Source of the DNA: Prorocentrum cordatum
Taxonomy: Eukaryota; Sar; Dinophyceae; Prorocentrales; Prorocentraceae
Length of the DNA stretch: 64,000 bases
Direction of reading: 5' to 3'
Assembly (NCBI GenBank): GCA_963575745.1
Contig: CAUYUJ010017882.1
Location: 463,895 to 527,894, forward strand
The first letter of the stretch is position 1. Every line of letters begins with the position of its first letter. A model generated the notes under the pieces. It searched no databases and was not told the DNA's origin. It saw nothing but the letters and a program-made list of their open reading frames with translations. A program made the translations under genes and the position numbers. Shown one piece after another: positions 9,871-20,245 of this stretch.

Positions 9871-10830
9871 CTCTTCGGCATCTCTTGGGCCGTCGTAGAG
9901 GCGTCTTGGGCCGTCTTGGCGCCGCAAAAGGCAGTCTTGGCTTGTCGTGGAGCGCTCTTGGAGCGTCTTGGGGATACCTGGGGCCGTCCTGGGAGCCTCT
10001 TGGTGTCACCCTGGGGCCGTTGTGGGCGCCTCTTGGGCTCTCTTGACGCCCTCTCGGGCCGGTTTTCGTGCGTCTTGGGGGCCTCTTGGGCCGTCTTGGG
10101 GCGGTCATGGGGACCTGGAACCAGCTTCTGCGCCGTATTCCCGACAAGCAGCGCATGCTAAAGTTGAACGCTTTTCTTCAGGAAAACAATGATTTTCGCC
10201 TCTGGGGGCCATCCTTGGACGCCTCTTGGGCGTCTCTGGGGCCGTCGTGGAGGCCTCCTGGGCCGTCTTGGGTGTGTTTTCGGCAGTCTTGGGCTCTCTT
10301 GGAGCGCTCTTGGGCCGTCTTAGGGGTGTCTGGGGCCGTCCTGGGCGCCTCCTGGGAGCCTCTTGGGGCCGCCTGGGGGCCGTGTTGGGCGCCTCTTGGG
10401 TCTCTGGACGCTCTCGCGGGCCGGTTTTCGTGCCTCTGGGGGGCCTCTTGGGCCGTCTTGGGGCGGTCGTGGGGGCCTCTTGTCCCATCTTCTGCGCCAT
10501 ACTCCAGACAAGCAGTGCATGCTAAAATTGGACGTTTTTCGTTGGAAAAACAATGATTTGGACCTGTGGGGGCCATCCTGGGACGCCTCTTGGGCGTCTC
10601 TGGGGCCCTCGTGGAGGCCTCGTGGGCCTTGTCGGGGCCGTTTTCGGCGGTATTGAGCTCTCTTGGAGCGCTCTAGGGCCGTTTTGGGGGTGTCTGGGGC
10701 CGTCCTGGGCGCCTCTGGGGCCGCGGGGCGTCCCCGGAGCCGTTGTGGGGCATTTTAAGTCCATCAAGACAGGGACCCTTCCCGCACGCGCGGGTCCCTG
10801 CATTGTAGAGGAGACTAGGGCTGACCCGCG
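9871..10830. repeat. higher-order repeat unit, copy 1
   Basis: Collinear with 11861-12800, offset about 1970 bp. Within it a shorter unit of about 366 bp repeats: GACAAGCAG(C/T)GCATGCTAAA followed by an AAAACAATGATTT stretch at 10141 and 10508, and again at 12111 and 12477. The open frame through copy 1 has an almost identical twin in copy 2, which reflects duplication and not coding constraint. Confidence 0.8.
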
Positions 10831-11040
10831 GCCTTCCGGCCGCGGAATATGCCCGCCATGGCGTAGACGTGGAAGAGAAGCGTCTCTGTGGCCTCGCGGG
10901 TAAGGGGTGGGTGGAAGGGACGGCGTGGATGGAGGAGGTGGCCGCTGAAGGTGGAGACGGGCAAAAGATGCAGGGAAGCAGGCCTGAAGGCGGGAACGCG
11001 GTGGAGGCGGTGTCAGTGGAAGCACGCCCGTGCCTGTGCC
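10812..11040. repeat. class c junction duplication, partial copy C
   Basis: First 225 bp of the segment seen at 8886-9500 and 30490-31330. It has the perfect hairpin CCGCGGCC-TTCC-GGCCGCGG after GGGCTGACCC. The copy stops at CGTGCCTGTG and filler follows. Confidence 0.7.
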
Positions 11041-11860
11041 TGGGTAATGGCGCAGAGGCCTCTGGGGTCCCTCTTGGAGGCAGCTTTGGGGCCGTCTTGG
11101 GGGCCGTCTTGGGGCTTGCTTTGGGCTTCTTGGGGGCCTCTGGGGACCTCGTGGCGTTCCATTGGGGGGGCCTTGGGGCCTTGTGTGGGCGTATGGGGGC
11201 CCAGGCCTCGGAATGTCAAGGTTTACCCTGTTCTTTGGCCCCCTCTTGGGCCTGGCTTGGGGTCCTCTGGGGCCGTCTTTGGCGCCTCTTCGGCCATCTT
11301 GGGGCTCCCTGGGCCGTCTGGGGACGCGCTTGGAGGCATGTTGGGCCGTCCTGGGCAGTCTCTTCGGCCGTCTTGGAGCGTCGGCTAGCCGAGAAGGCGA
11401 GAAGGCAAAACTCTTCCAAAAACTACAAAAAATTAGGATTGTGGCCTCTGGGGGCATGTTTTTGAGGACTGTTGGAGGCTCTTGGAGGCCTCTGGGGCCT
11501 TGTTGGGGGCCTCTAGGGGGCCTGTTGGACGCTCCGTTGAACCTCTTATGGGGCCACTTGGGAGCCGTCTTGGGGCCTCGTGGGGCTTGTTTTGGGCTTC
11601 TTTGGGGCCTCTGGCGACCTCTTGGCGTTCCCTTGGGGGGGTCTTGGGGCCTTGTGTGGGCGTATGGGGGCCCAGGGCTCAGAGTGTAAGGGTTTTTCCC
11701 CGTTCTTTGGCCCCCTCTTGGGCCTGGCTTGGGGTCCTCTGGGGCCGTCGTGGGCGCCTCTTGGGCCATCTTGGGGCTCCCTGGGCAGTCTGGGGACGCG
11801 CTTGGAGGCATGTTGGGCCGTCCTGTGGCGGTCTTGTGGGTCTCTTCGGCCGTCTTGGGC
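11041..11860. repeat. two tandem filler modules of 473 bp
   Basis: GGGGCCTTGTGTGGGCGTAT, GGGGGCCCAGG, TGTTCTTTGGCCCCCTCTTG and TGGGGACGCGCTTGGAGGCA occur twice with an offset of about 473 bases. Between them is an A-rich joint at 11390-11440. No gene. Confidence 0.75.
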
Positions 11861-12800
11861 CGTCGAAGAGGCGTCTTGGGCCGTCTTGGCGCCGCAAAAG
11901 GCAGTCTTGGCTTGTCGTGGAGCGCTCTTGGAGCGTCTTGGGGATACCTTGGGCCGTCCTGGGAGCCTCTTGGTGTCGCCCTGGGGCCGTTTTGGGCGCC
12001 TCTTGGGCTCCCTTGACGCCCTCTCGGGCCGGTTCTTGTGCGTCTTGGGGGCCTCTTGGGCCGTCTTGGGGCGGTCGTGGGGAACTTGAACCAGCTTCTG
12101 CGCCATAGTCCCGACAAGCAGCGCATGCTAAAGTTGAACGCTTTTCTTCAGGAAAACAATGATTTTCGCCTCTTGGGGCCATCCTTGGACGCCTCTGGGG
12201 CGTCTCTGGGGCCGTCGTGGAGGCCTCCTGGGCCGTCTTGGGTTTGTTTTCGGCGGTCTTGGGCTCTCTTGGAGCGCTCTTGGGCCGTCTTGGGGGTGTC
12301 TGGGGCCGTCCTGGGCGCCTCCTGGGAGCCTCTTGGGGCCGCCTGGGGGCCGTGTTGGGCGCCTCCTGGGTCTTCTGACGCTCTCTCGGGCCGGTGTTCG
12401 TGCCTCTGGGGGGCCTCTTGGGCCGTCTTGGGGCGGTCGTGGGGACCTCGTCTCCCATCTTCGGCGCCATATACCCGACAAGCAGTGCATGCTAAAATTG
12501 AACGTTTTTCTTTGGAAAAACAATGATTTGGACCTGTGGGGGCCATCCTGGGACGCCTCTTGGGCGTCTCTGGGGCCCTCGTGGAGGCCTCGTGGGCCTT
12601 GTCGGGGCCGTTTTCGGCGGTATTGAGCTCTCTTGGAGCGTTCTTGGGTCGTTTTGGGAGTGTCTGGGGCCGTCCTGGGCGCCTCTTGGGCCGCGTGAGC
12701 GCCTTTGGGGCGTCCCCAGAGCCGTTGTGGGGTATTTTAAATCGATCAAGACAGGGACCCTTCCCGCACGCGCGGGTCCCTGCATTGTAGAGGAGACTAG
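11861..12800. repeat. higher-order repeat unit, copy 2
   Basis: See copy 1 at 9871-10830. It ends with the same AAGACAGGGACCCTTCCCGC and CGCGGGTCCCTGCATTGTAG; the words AGGGACC and GGTCCCT form a short inverted repeat (12751-12782) just before the PPR junction, also present at 10771-10802. Confidence 0.8.
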
Positions 12801-12940
12801 GGCTGACCCGTGGACTCCGTCCACGACATCTGGCCGAGAGTATTCTAAGGGGGGAGCGGCGGGAATGGTGCCGAAAGGCTATCCGCCCCTTCCACAGCAG
12901 CGCCCCGAACTGCACCGGCATGCTCCGTCCCCTGCTGGCG
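12794..12940 (-). pseudogene. PPR junction remnant, class a, copy 2
   Basis: The minus strand carries D-V-V-D-G-V-H-G-S-A-L-V-S, but the PPR repeat that should follow is degraded to S-S-T-M-Q-G-P-A-R-A-G. The upstream partner is the class a sequence also seen at 1.8 and 35.7 kb. Hairpin GTGGAC-TCC-GTCCAC is perfect. Confidence 0.5.
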
Positions 12941-13340
12941 CCACCCGACGGGGACGATGACGGCGGTGGCGGCGGCGGCGGGACACAGCACGCTTGCGGG
13001 GAGGAGCCGTCCTGGCGCAGTCTTGAGCCGTCTTGGGGCCCTCCCGGCAGCCTCCTGAGGCGTCTTGGGACGCTCTTCAAGGCCTGTCTGGCCGTCTTGG
13101 ACGCTTCGAAAACGAAAAGCATTTGAACTCCTGAAATTTATGCTTTCCCGAGGGATTGGGACGATCTGTCCTTGTTTGGGCTCTCCTGGGGATCTCTCTG
13201 GAGCCCACTTGGAGCATTTTGGGGGCCTCTTGGGCCGTCGGGCGGCTGTCTTGGGCGTCTTCGGGCGCTCGGGGCCCGTCTCGGAGGCCATTGGACGGTC
13301 TTCGGCCGTCTTCGGGCCCTCTTTTACCAGCCTCGAACGT
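12941..13340. repeat. filler satellite block with a GGC tract
   Basis: A GACGGCGGTGGCGGCGGCGG run lies at about 12958-12980, then filler. No gene. Confidence 0.65.
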
Positions 13341-13342
13341 AT

Positions 13343-13428
13343 CCCTATCCCTAAGATTGACACGCCAAAAGACGATGACAATCTTAGGGATTCGCCCTCA
13401 AAAAATAAGGGAATCCCTAAGATTGGCA
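13343..13428. repeat. triple inverted repeat ATCCCTAAGATTG
   Basis: ATCCCTAAGATTG at 13347 is followed by its complement CAATCTTAGGGAT at 13379 and a third, forward copy at about 13413. The middle arm can pair with either outer arm, giving two alternative hairpins. The segment is AT-rich against a GC-rich background. Confidence 0.7.
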
Positions 13429-13595
13429 TCGTGATGAGGAGGTGCCCAGCATGGGATAGGGATATGTTCCAGGCTGGTAATTCTTGGGGGCCTCTGGGGG
13501 CTCCGAGTGCCTGCCCGCAGCGGGCCGAGCCGGGCCGAGCTGGGCCGAGGCAGGCCGATGCCACCGGGACCTCTTTTCGCACGCGCCGATTCCGG

Positions 13596-13895
13596 TACTG
13601 CAGTATAGATGACGTTGGGCTCCAGCTTCGCCTCCCACATCTCGCTCAGCAGCGCCAGCGCCCGCTGCCACTGCTCGCCCTTCTCGCACGCGCTGATCGC
13701 AGCGTTGCAGCTGATGACGTTGGGCTCCAGCTTCGCCTCCCACATCTCGCTCAGCAATGCAAGCGCCCGCTGCCACTGCTCGCCCTTCTCGCACGCGCTG
13801 ATCCCAGCGCTGTAGCTGACTAGGGCGAACCCGTGGACTTCGCCCACGACCTTCGGGTGCCCCTGGTGCGCCTCCACGGCGCGGCTCCGTGCCAT
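13596..13895 (-). CDS. PPR exon, two repeats
   Basis: On the minus strand V-V-G-E-V-H-G-F-A-L-V-S-Y-S-A-G-I-S-A-C-E-K-G-E-Q-W leads through two almost identical 35-residue repeats with the turn M-W-E-A-K-L-E-P-N-V-I. After the second repeat the frame continues Y-T-A-V-P-E-S-A-R-A-K-R and then into a Pro/Gly tail. The 5' side belongs to junction class e (related sequences at 1-110 and 21.72 kb). Possible roles as for PPR proteins generally: sequence-specific RNA binding in organelles. Two repeats are far fewer than a functional PPR protein needs, so this would be one exon or a relic. Confidence 0.6.
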
Positions 13896-13914
13896 ACGCG
13901 CATACCTTCGCGCT

Positions 13915-14720
13915 CATGGCGCCCTTCGCTTTTGAGAGCCCCTGTGTGAAGTGCTGGTCACGTCACCGCTCGCCTTTGGGAGCTGTGCCTGGGAGAGCTC
14001 TCTACGCTGCGGCTCGCTCTTGGGAGCCTTGGTGAGAAGAGCTTTGTACTTCACAGGTCGCTCTTTTAATGGGCGTCTCTGGGCCTGCTTGGTGGTCCTT
14101 ATGGGGATCTTTTTCGGGCCATTCTGAGACTTTGGTTGGGCTGCTCTGGGAGCGTTTTGGGACGTCTTGGGGCCGTTTTGGGCCGTCACGGGGCGTCTGG
14201 GAGGCCTTGGACCGTCTTGGAGCTCTCTTGAGGCTGCCTGAGGCCGTCTTGGGGGCCTCTTGGGGCCCCATCGGAGCTCTCTTGGGGCCGTCTTGGGGTT
14301 CTGTGAGGCCGTTTCAGGGCTCTCTGGCGTCGTCTTGGGGCTCTTGTGGGCCGTCTTGGAGCCCCCAGGCGTCTTCTTGGGGCGATTTGGGAGGCCTCTT
14401 GGCGTGTCCTGGGCCGCTGAGGAGCACACAAGGCGGGCATGCACGATGTGTGCCTCTTTGGCGTGCGCTCGGGGCCCTCTTGGGGCGTCTTTGCGGCCTC
14501 TTGGATCGTCGTGGAGCCCCCCCCAGAAGGCTTCGGGCCCTCGTGGGCCGTCTCGGGACCCAATGAGGCCGTCTTGGAACGCTCTTGGACGGTCTGGGAA
14601 CCCCTCTGGAGCGCATCTGGGGCCGGCCTGAGCGATTCGGCTCCGTGGTGGCGCCGGATAGGGGCGATTTTGTTGACTTGAGGCCCTGGGCTTCTCGCGC
14701 GCGTTTTCACCGACCTTGTA
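13915..14720. repeat. long segmental duplication, copy B
   Basis: Partner of 541-1360. Copy B lacks the GAAAATATACGTTTTCC insert seen at about 1082-1105 in copy A. No gene. Confidence 0.8.
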
Positions 14721-14890
14721 GGAGAGACTAGGGCTGACCCATGGACTCCGTCCACGACATCTTTCTGGAATGGTTATTGGAGGAACGGCGGAGGTTATAC
14801 CGAAAACCTCTAAGCACGGCGGCGGCCGGGGCGGCGGTAGCGAGACCGCGCCTGTGTGCCCGAGCTCTAGCAACGCTCTAACAACTTGGC
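14721..14890 (-). pseudogene. PPR junction remnant, class b, copy 2
   Basis: Same upstream exon-like sequence as 6201-6350, then D-V-V-D-G-V-H-G-S-A-L-V-S and a degraded PPR start (P-T-R-S-V-K-T-R-A). The plus-strand hairpin is ATGGAC-TCC-GTCCAC, losing one outer pair. Confidence 0.5.
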
Positions 14891-15184
14891 CATCGCAGGG
14901 CGGCCGTCATCTCCGTCATCGTCGGCGTTGCTGTAGTCGCCGCCGTAAGGCCGCCGTCGTACCCGTCGTAGTCGAAGTCGTTGTCGTCGTGGTGGTCGTC
15001 GTCGTGGGTTGTGGGCACCGGAAATACACTAGCGAAGCCGGTAGGACTTACCCGTGGACTACGTCCAAAGAAGGCACCCAGGAAAGCTGCAGGAGCGAAA
15101 CACGTCAGGGCCCCAAGAGGCCGAGGAACCCCATGCGGAACCCAAGCACGGAGTCAGGAACTGGGTCGAGATGGCTCGTTGCAC
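14891..15184. repeat. CGT-rich tract and first copy of a local duplication
   Basis: GTCGTC/GTCGCCGCCG words until about 15010, then ACTTACCCGTGGACTACGTCC (another, truncated PPR junction), then GGCACCCAGGAAAGCTGCAG, AACCCCATGCGGA and GAGATGGCTCGTTGCACCG. The last three elements recur at 15505-15705. Confidence 0.6.
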
Positions 15185-15315
15185 CGCTCACTCTTGGGAG
15201 GCATCGTCATCATCCTCCCCCTCATCATCGTCATCGTCATCACTGTCAGAATCATCATCGTCGTCTTGGTCGTCGTCATTGTCATTCTCATCACCATCAT
15301 CATCATCAACAACAA

Positions 15316-15350
<35 letters not shown>

Positions 15351-15357
15351 GCATCAG

Positions 15358-15397
<40 letters not shown>

Positions 15398-15410
15398 GTC
15401 GTCACATCAT
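15185..15410. repeat. (ATC)n microsatellite
   Basis: CATCATCATC run with CAA, CAG and GTC interruptions. Open frames of poly-His, poly-Ile or poly-Ser cross it. Confidence 0.95.
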
Positions 15411-15720
15411 GTGGGGCGTCCACCCAAAACGGCCCGACGCGGCCCCAACGCTGCTCCAAGATGGCCCAAAAAGGCTCGATGATGGCCCCATAATGGCCCA
15501 AGAGGCACCCAGGAAGACTGCAGGAGCGAAATACATCAGGACCCCAAGAGGCTTTGGAGAGGGCTCGTGACCGACCAAAGTAAAAAGGGACTTTGGGCCA
15601 AACCCGGCAGGGAGCGCCAAGCAAGCGTCAAGGGGGCCGAAGAACCCCATGCAGAGCCCGGGAACGGAGTCAGGAAGTAGGTCGAGATGGCTCGTGGCAC
15701 CGTTCAGTCTTGGAGGACTT
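15411..15720. repeat. reverse-oriented filler and second copy of the local duplication
   Basis: 15421-15500 contains filler in the opposite orientation (CCAAGATGGCCC words). From 15500 the duplicated words GGCACCCAGGAAGACTGCAG and GAGATGGCTCGTGGCACCG appear. No gene. Confidence 0.55.
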
Positions 15721-15970
15721 CATCATCATCCTCTACCTTCATCACCATTACCATCACCATCATCAGCATCAGCACCACCGTCATCAAAACACCATCATCA
15801 ACATAATTGTCATCATCAGCACCGTTGTCCTCATCATCCGTAAAAGCACGATCACCATCTTCTTCAACAGCTGCATCAACATCAGCCTCATCATCACCGT
15901 CATCATCGTCATCATCGTTACCACCATCACCAGCACCATCACCGTCAACATCATCATCATCATCCCCAAC
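15721..15970. repeat. degenerate (ATC)n microsatellite
   Basis: TCATCATCATCC and CACCATCATC words with many substitutions, older-looking than the tract at 15185-15410. Confidence 0.85.
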
Positions 15971-15989
15971 GCAAGACAACACAAGACAC

Positions 15990-17468
15990 GCGTGTCCGCC
16001 GGCAGGCGGGCCCGTCAGGAGCGGCGTGGGCGAGCCGGGGCCCGTTCAGATGTGCGCGTGCGCGAAGTGGTGCTTCTCCCAGATGTTCCAGTGTCCGGTA
16101 GTCAGCGGGATCCATCCACGTCACGATATTGTCTCCAATGGTAGATCGTACAAACTGTGATATGTCGTCGTGCCACCTCTTTCGCTGCCTTCCCTGTCTG
16201 CGTATCGCTGGTCAGGTGCCGTGGACGTCGGGTTCCCACGCTGCAGCAAGTTTGGTCCATCTGTGGTGGGGTTGCTCTGCGATTCGCCCTGCCCATCGCC
16301 ATCTGCGCTTGTGGATAAAATTCGTCCAGTCGTCTACCTTGAAGCGTTTTGCTAATTCTTCATCTGTGTGGGTAGTTTTGCGAATGAAATCCACCCACGG
16401 TTCTAGGACGGAGCCGTCATCAACGACGTCGCGGTGAAGTTGTAATCTAGCATCGTTGCTGCTCGTGCTGTCGCTTGAACTCGTGCTGCCGTCGCGCTGA
16501 CCTTGGTCGGAATTTGTGTCGTTACGGGCGTCGGCGCTGCGTATTGCTGGTGCTCGGCGCTTGGGCGTGTTCACAATGAGTCGCAGGTGCGTCGCAGTGT
16601 CAAAAACATGTCCTTGGTGAGGGTGCACGCACTGCAGCCATACATCACGCTTGGCGTCACCGTGCCATTGAATAGCCGGAGTCTGCTGTGCAAAGAGTAT
16701 CGTTTGCTAGTCACCTCGTCGCGGAGTTGGTGGAACTTCCACCATCCCACGGAAATTCTGTTGGAGAGCGCAGCGCAGTGGTAGTCGTGTAGTGTCAGCT
16801 TTTTGCCAAGGTATTTTGCGTTCTGCCCGGAGTTGAAGATTTCGACATTACCACCGTCGATGTCAGCGTGTGTCGTCGTTCGTCCGCGCTGTCGGCTCGT
16901 ATGTGTGAGGATGTTGGTTGTCTGGGTGTAACTTTAGTTCGCATGTGGAGGCCGCGTGCTTGAGGTCACGTAGGATGCACTGCAGTTGTCGTAAATTGGG
17001 CGCCAAAAGCAGGGTATCATCAGCAGACCGTGAATTGGTCAGACGAGTAACCCTCGTGTGCCCCATTGGTATGTGAACACCTTCTGTTCCAAACAGACTT
17101 GGTTTTCCGGAACACGTGCTCGAGCACTGCGTTGAAAAAGGTAAGAGCTGAGTGGGTCACCCTGCTTGACGCCGCGCTCGATGTTGAAGTATCTGCTACT
17201 GACGTCGGTCCTCACTGTGGCCCTCTACTCGCTGTAGAACTTCTGTAGTAATGTGATATATGGCGTTGGACACACCTCTGTTCCCGCAGTGCTTCCCACA
17301 AACACTGATGGTCGACACAATCGAATGCTGTTTTGAAGTCTATCGCAGCTGCTCACAAATTGAGTTGCCATGCGTAAGACTGTTCAAACAGCACTGTTGT
17401 CGTGAAGAGGTGGTCTTCTGTGCTGAAGTTCTTCCGAAAGCCAACTTGGTCTGGTGATTGCTGGGAGT
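15990..17468 (-). mobile_element. decayed LINE (non-LTR retrotransposon), RT domain and C-terminus
   Basis: On the minus strand, from about 17467 downward, the fingers motif S-P-D-Q-V-G-F-R-K-N-F-S-T-E-D-H is followed by motif A A-I-D-F-K-T-A-F-D (about 17330), motif B G-V-K-Q-G-D-P-L-S-S-Y-L-F (about 17150) and motif C with S-A-D-D in place of Y/F-A-D-D (about 17020). Then come the thumb segment (Y-L-G-K-K-L-T-L, S-R-L-R-L-F-N, L-T-K-D-M) down to 16600 and the C-terminal signature K-R-R-W-R-W-A-G-R-I-A (about 16290) followed by R-K-R-W-H-D-D-I (about 16180). The pieces lie in different frames: at least four shifts (for example an extra T after S-S-Y-L) and stops in frame, one TGA just before the last motif. 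The upstream border at about 17468 goes straight into filler, as expected for 5' truncation. It cannot encode an active enzyme. The composition is less GC-rich than its surroundings. Confidence 0.85.
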
Positions 17469-18030
17469 CGAACCGTCCGGGGCCGTCTGGGGGATGTCTG
17501 GGCCTGCCTGGGCGTCTCTGGAGCAGTATGGGCACCGTCTGGGGGTCGTCTTGGGCGGTCCTGGGCCACTCTTGAGGCTGTCTTGAGTACCCCGTGGGCC
17601 GCCAGGAGCGCCTCAGGAGCCGTCCTGGGGCCATCTTGGGAACCTGTGTGGCCGTCTTGGGCGCTATGACGAGAGCAAGCCCGGGAACTGTCAAAATGCA
17701 CGTTTCCCCTCAAAAAAAAACTTGTTTTTTTTCTGTGTTCGGGCTCTCTTGGTGCTCGTCGTGGAACCCACTTGGAGCGTTTTGGAAACCTCTGGGGCCG
17801 TCTGGATGCTGGCTGAGGCATTGTCGAGCGCTCTGGGCGCGTCTCGGAGACCCTCTTGGACCGTCTTCGGCCGTCTGGGGGCCCTCTTGGGGGCCTCCTG
17901 GTGCGTCTCGGAATGCTCTCGGGCCATCGTGGAAGCGCCCCGAGGCCTGCTGGGGCTCGCAAGGGCCGCCTGCCTGGGCCGGCCCGCTGCCACCGATCGG
18001 CCCATCCGCGAGCGCTGGGCCAGCCATTGT
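17469..18030. repeat. filler satellite block
   Basis: Filler with an A-rich joint CCCCTCAAAAAAAAACTTG at about 17705. A perfect A/T-run CTTGTTTTTTTTCTG follows. No gene; the LINE is inserted at its left edge. Confidence 0.7.
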
Positions 18031-18205
18031 AGGAGAGACTAGGGCTGACCTGTGGAATGCTGTCCACGAGTGCCAGTGGTCAGAGCGCCCCTGCTGCTGC
18101 TCATTGCTTCAGGGTGCTCGGTTTGCCTGATGATTCTGACGGCGTCCAGAGCAGCGCTAGCACAATCAGCGGCAGCAGATCCAGGATCATGGGCAGCAGC
18201 AACGG
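18031..18205 (-). pseudogene. PPR junction remnant, class f
   Basis: GACTAGGGCTGACC then TGTGGA-ATGC-TGTCCACGAG: the stem survives with an altered loop. The partner on the far side (CCAGTGGTCAGAGCGCCC...) is unique in the window. The PPR side is degraded (CCATTGTAGGAGAGACTAGG). Confidence 0.4.
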
Positions 18206-18209
18206 CAGC

Positions 18210-18560
18210 AGCTCCTCCTCCTCCGCCCTCAGTTCCTCCTCGGGCGTGGCTCGTCCTCGTCCTCCACCTCCTCCTACTCCTCATCTTCCTCCTGCTCCTG
18301 CTCCTCCTCCTCCTCCTCCTCGTCGTGCTTGGTCTGACCTCGTCCTTCGGCTCCTGCTCCTCCTCCTCCTCCCCCTCCTCCTTCCCCTCCTCCTCCCCCT
18401 CCTCCTCCTCCTCCTCCTCCTCCTCCTCCTCCTCCTCCACCTCCCCCTCCGCCTCCTCCTCCCCTCCTCCTCCTCCGCCGACAACCCCTCCTCCTCCTCC
18501 TCCTCCTGCTGCTGCTGCTGCTCCTCCTCCTCCTCCTCCTCCTCCACCTCCATTCCTTTT
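18210..18560. repeat. (TCC)n microsatellite
   Basis: CTCCTCCTCC with GCT and GTC interruptions and a CTG run near 18510. All three minus frames become acidic, Gly-rich or Arg-rich strings, none a gene. Confidence 0.95.
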
Positions 18561-18679
18561 CCTTATAACTTCTCCCTGTCGCAAACCGGAGGCCAGTGTT
18601 TAGGGCGGGCCAGGCGTTTCGCCTGAGACCTCCTCACCATTTATGACTTTGAATCTGAAACATGGCAACCATTTCACAG

Positions 18680-18935
18680 ATGGAGGGCGGGCCGTTTTCA
18701 AAATGTGGTTCTCGCCTTAGCGCGGCACACAGTCGCTTTAAACATGTGCAAGAGTTGCACGGATTGAGGGCGGGGGGGGTTCAAAATGTGGCTCTTGCCT
18801 TAGCGCAGCGCACATTCGCTTTAAACATTTGCAAACGTTGCACGGATTGAGGGCAGTTCCTTTTCAAAATGTGGTTCTCGCCTTAGCGCGGCGCACATTC
18901 GTTTAAGGAAGTTGCACGAGTTTCACATATTCTCC
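18680..18935. repeat. 83-bp satellite, three copies
   Basis: The unit GAGGGCGG... TTTTCAAAATGTGG(T/C)TC, TCGCCTTAGCGC(G/A)G, GCACA(T/G)TCG(C)TTTAAACAT, GCAA(A/G)AGTTGCACGGATT starts at 18683, 18766 and 18849. The third unit ends early. The flanks 18600-18680 and 18936-18960 hold no gene. Confidence 0.85.
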
Positions 18936-19240
18936 ATCATCAACTTGTCAGTAATAATGTTTAAAGGATTCTGGATGATGCGGGTGCAACAGCTATGTTG
19001 ATTCGTTGTGTTGAGGTCCCAGGAATCATGTTCTGGCACGATTCAGGATTGTCAACACGCAACAGTCAAGTAAATCCGTGGCGTTGTCACCCCGAGACAT
19101 TGTTTTGGCATGCTTCAGGGTCTTCAAACGGTCGTCTTTCAAAGAGGCAGTTCCTTCAATGGAAATGAGCCGTTGTAGGGACCTATTGACAGGGAGTTTG
19201 GAGATAGGGTTTATTCCAACACCGTTGATGCCTGTTGGGT
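18936..19240. other. non-repetitive stretch, nothing recognised
   Basis: Ordinary complexity, lower GC. A weak internal repetition (ATTGT(T)TTGGCA(C/T)G and ATGTTCTGGCACGATTCAGG, each followed by a TTCAGG word) is all I see. No frame with support. Confidence 0.4.
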
Positions 19241-19372
19241 TTACACTGGTCCTCCTCCTCCTCCTCTTCCTCTTTCTCCTCCTCCTCCTCCTCCTCCTCC
19301 TCCTCCTCGTCCTCCCCCTCCCCCTCCCCCTCCGCCTCCTTCTCATCCTCCTCCTCCTTCCCCTCCTGGAAA
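19241..19372. repeat. (CTC)n microsatellite
   Basis: CTCCTCCTC with CCCCCTCC interruptions. Confidence 0.9.
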
Positions 19373-20245
19373 TCTTGTGGCTCCGACTCCGCTGGCGGGA
19401 GCGCATGTGACGGAGGAGAGCGACGACTGGAGGAGGAGTAGGAGGCCAACGATGACTTCCCAAAAATTCGCACCCACACCTCTTGGGACTCGCTCGTCGC
19501 GAGAGGGGTCGCTGAAACAGCGTTCATAGGTGGGCGCAACTGGGTCTGACAGCCATTTTCTGCAACCATTCCCGCGAGATAGGTGTCCCGAGAGGTGTGG
19601 TGTGTGTGTATGGTTTTTTCGCATGAGACTGCGCTTTCTGGGAGCCAATCGGAACAGTTCGGTGGGAGCTGGTGGAGGCCTTGGAGGAGCCCGTGGAGTA
19701 TCACTTGTTTTAATGTCAGAGCCGTTTCGAGGGATCTGCTGGAAGCTTTCAGGGAGCCTCTGGGGAGTGCTCCGGAGGCTGTATTAGGAGCCTCTGGGGG
19801 GCTTCTTGGAGGTTTGCTGACCGTGGGAGGGGGGGGGGGGCAATCCAACGTTCGCCTTGTTGGGCCAGTGTTGGGGCCGTCTTGGAAGGCTGTTCGGCCG
19901 TCTTGGGACTCCCCGCAGCCGTCTTGGGGCCGTTACAAAGGTTTTCTTGGAAGCTCCCTGGGCGCCCTCCGGTCGATGGGGGGGTTTCTCGGGGTGGGTT
20001 GGGCGTTGCTTGGCCGCAGAAGCGGAGGAGGTGTCCACGCGAGGGGTGTCCAAAGAGGTACACCATTTGGTTTTTCTGGGAGCCTGTCGGGGCCGTTCGG
20101 AGGGAGCTGGTGTGGTACGTTTTGTTCCTTGCCTGCGTTTCGCTGCAGGGTTCTGCCGGTGCTCAAGAATCCCTCTCATCAGAATCTCCACCAAGGGGAG
20201 CCGACTGGCAACAGCTCAACGTTCGGGCGGTGGTCTGGAATCTAA
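19373..20245. other. mixed unique and weak filler DNA, no gene supported
   Basis: 19373-19690 is mostly unique and contains the inverted pair CTCTCGCGACGAGCGAG. 19690-20110 has sparse filler words. A (G)11 run lies at about 19830. Open frames of up to 221 codons exist on both strands, but none shows a recognisable motif. Confidence 0.4.

Noticed and set aside
15185-15410. His-rich, Ile-rich and Met-rich frames over ATC repeats (also at 57.25-57.7 kb)
   Set aside because: Six-frame artefacts of a trinucleotide repeat.
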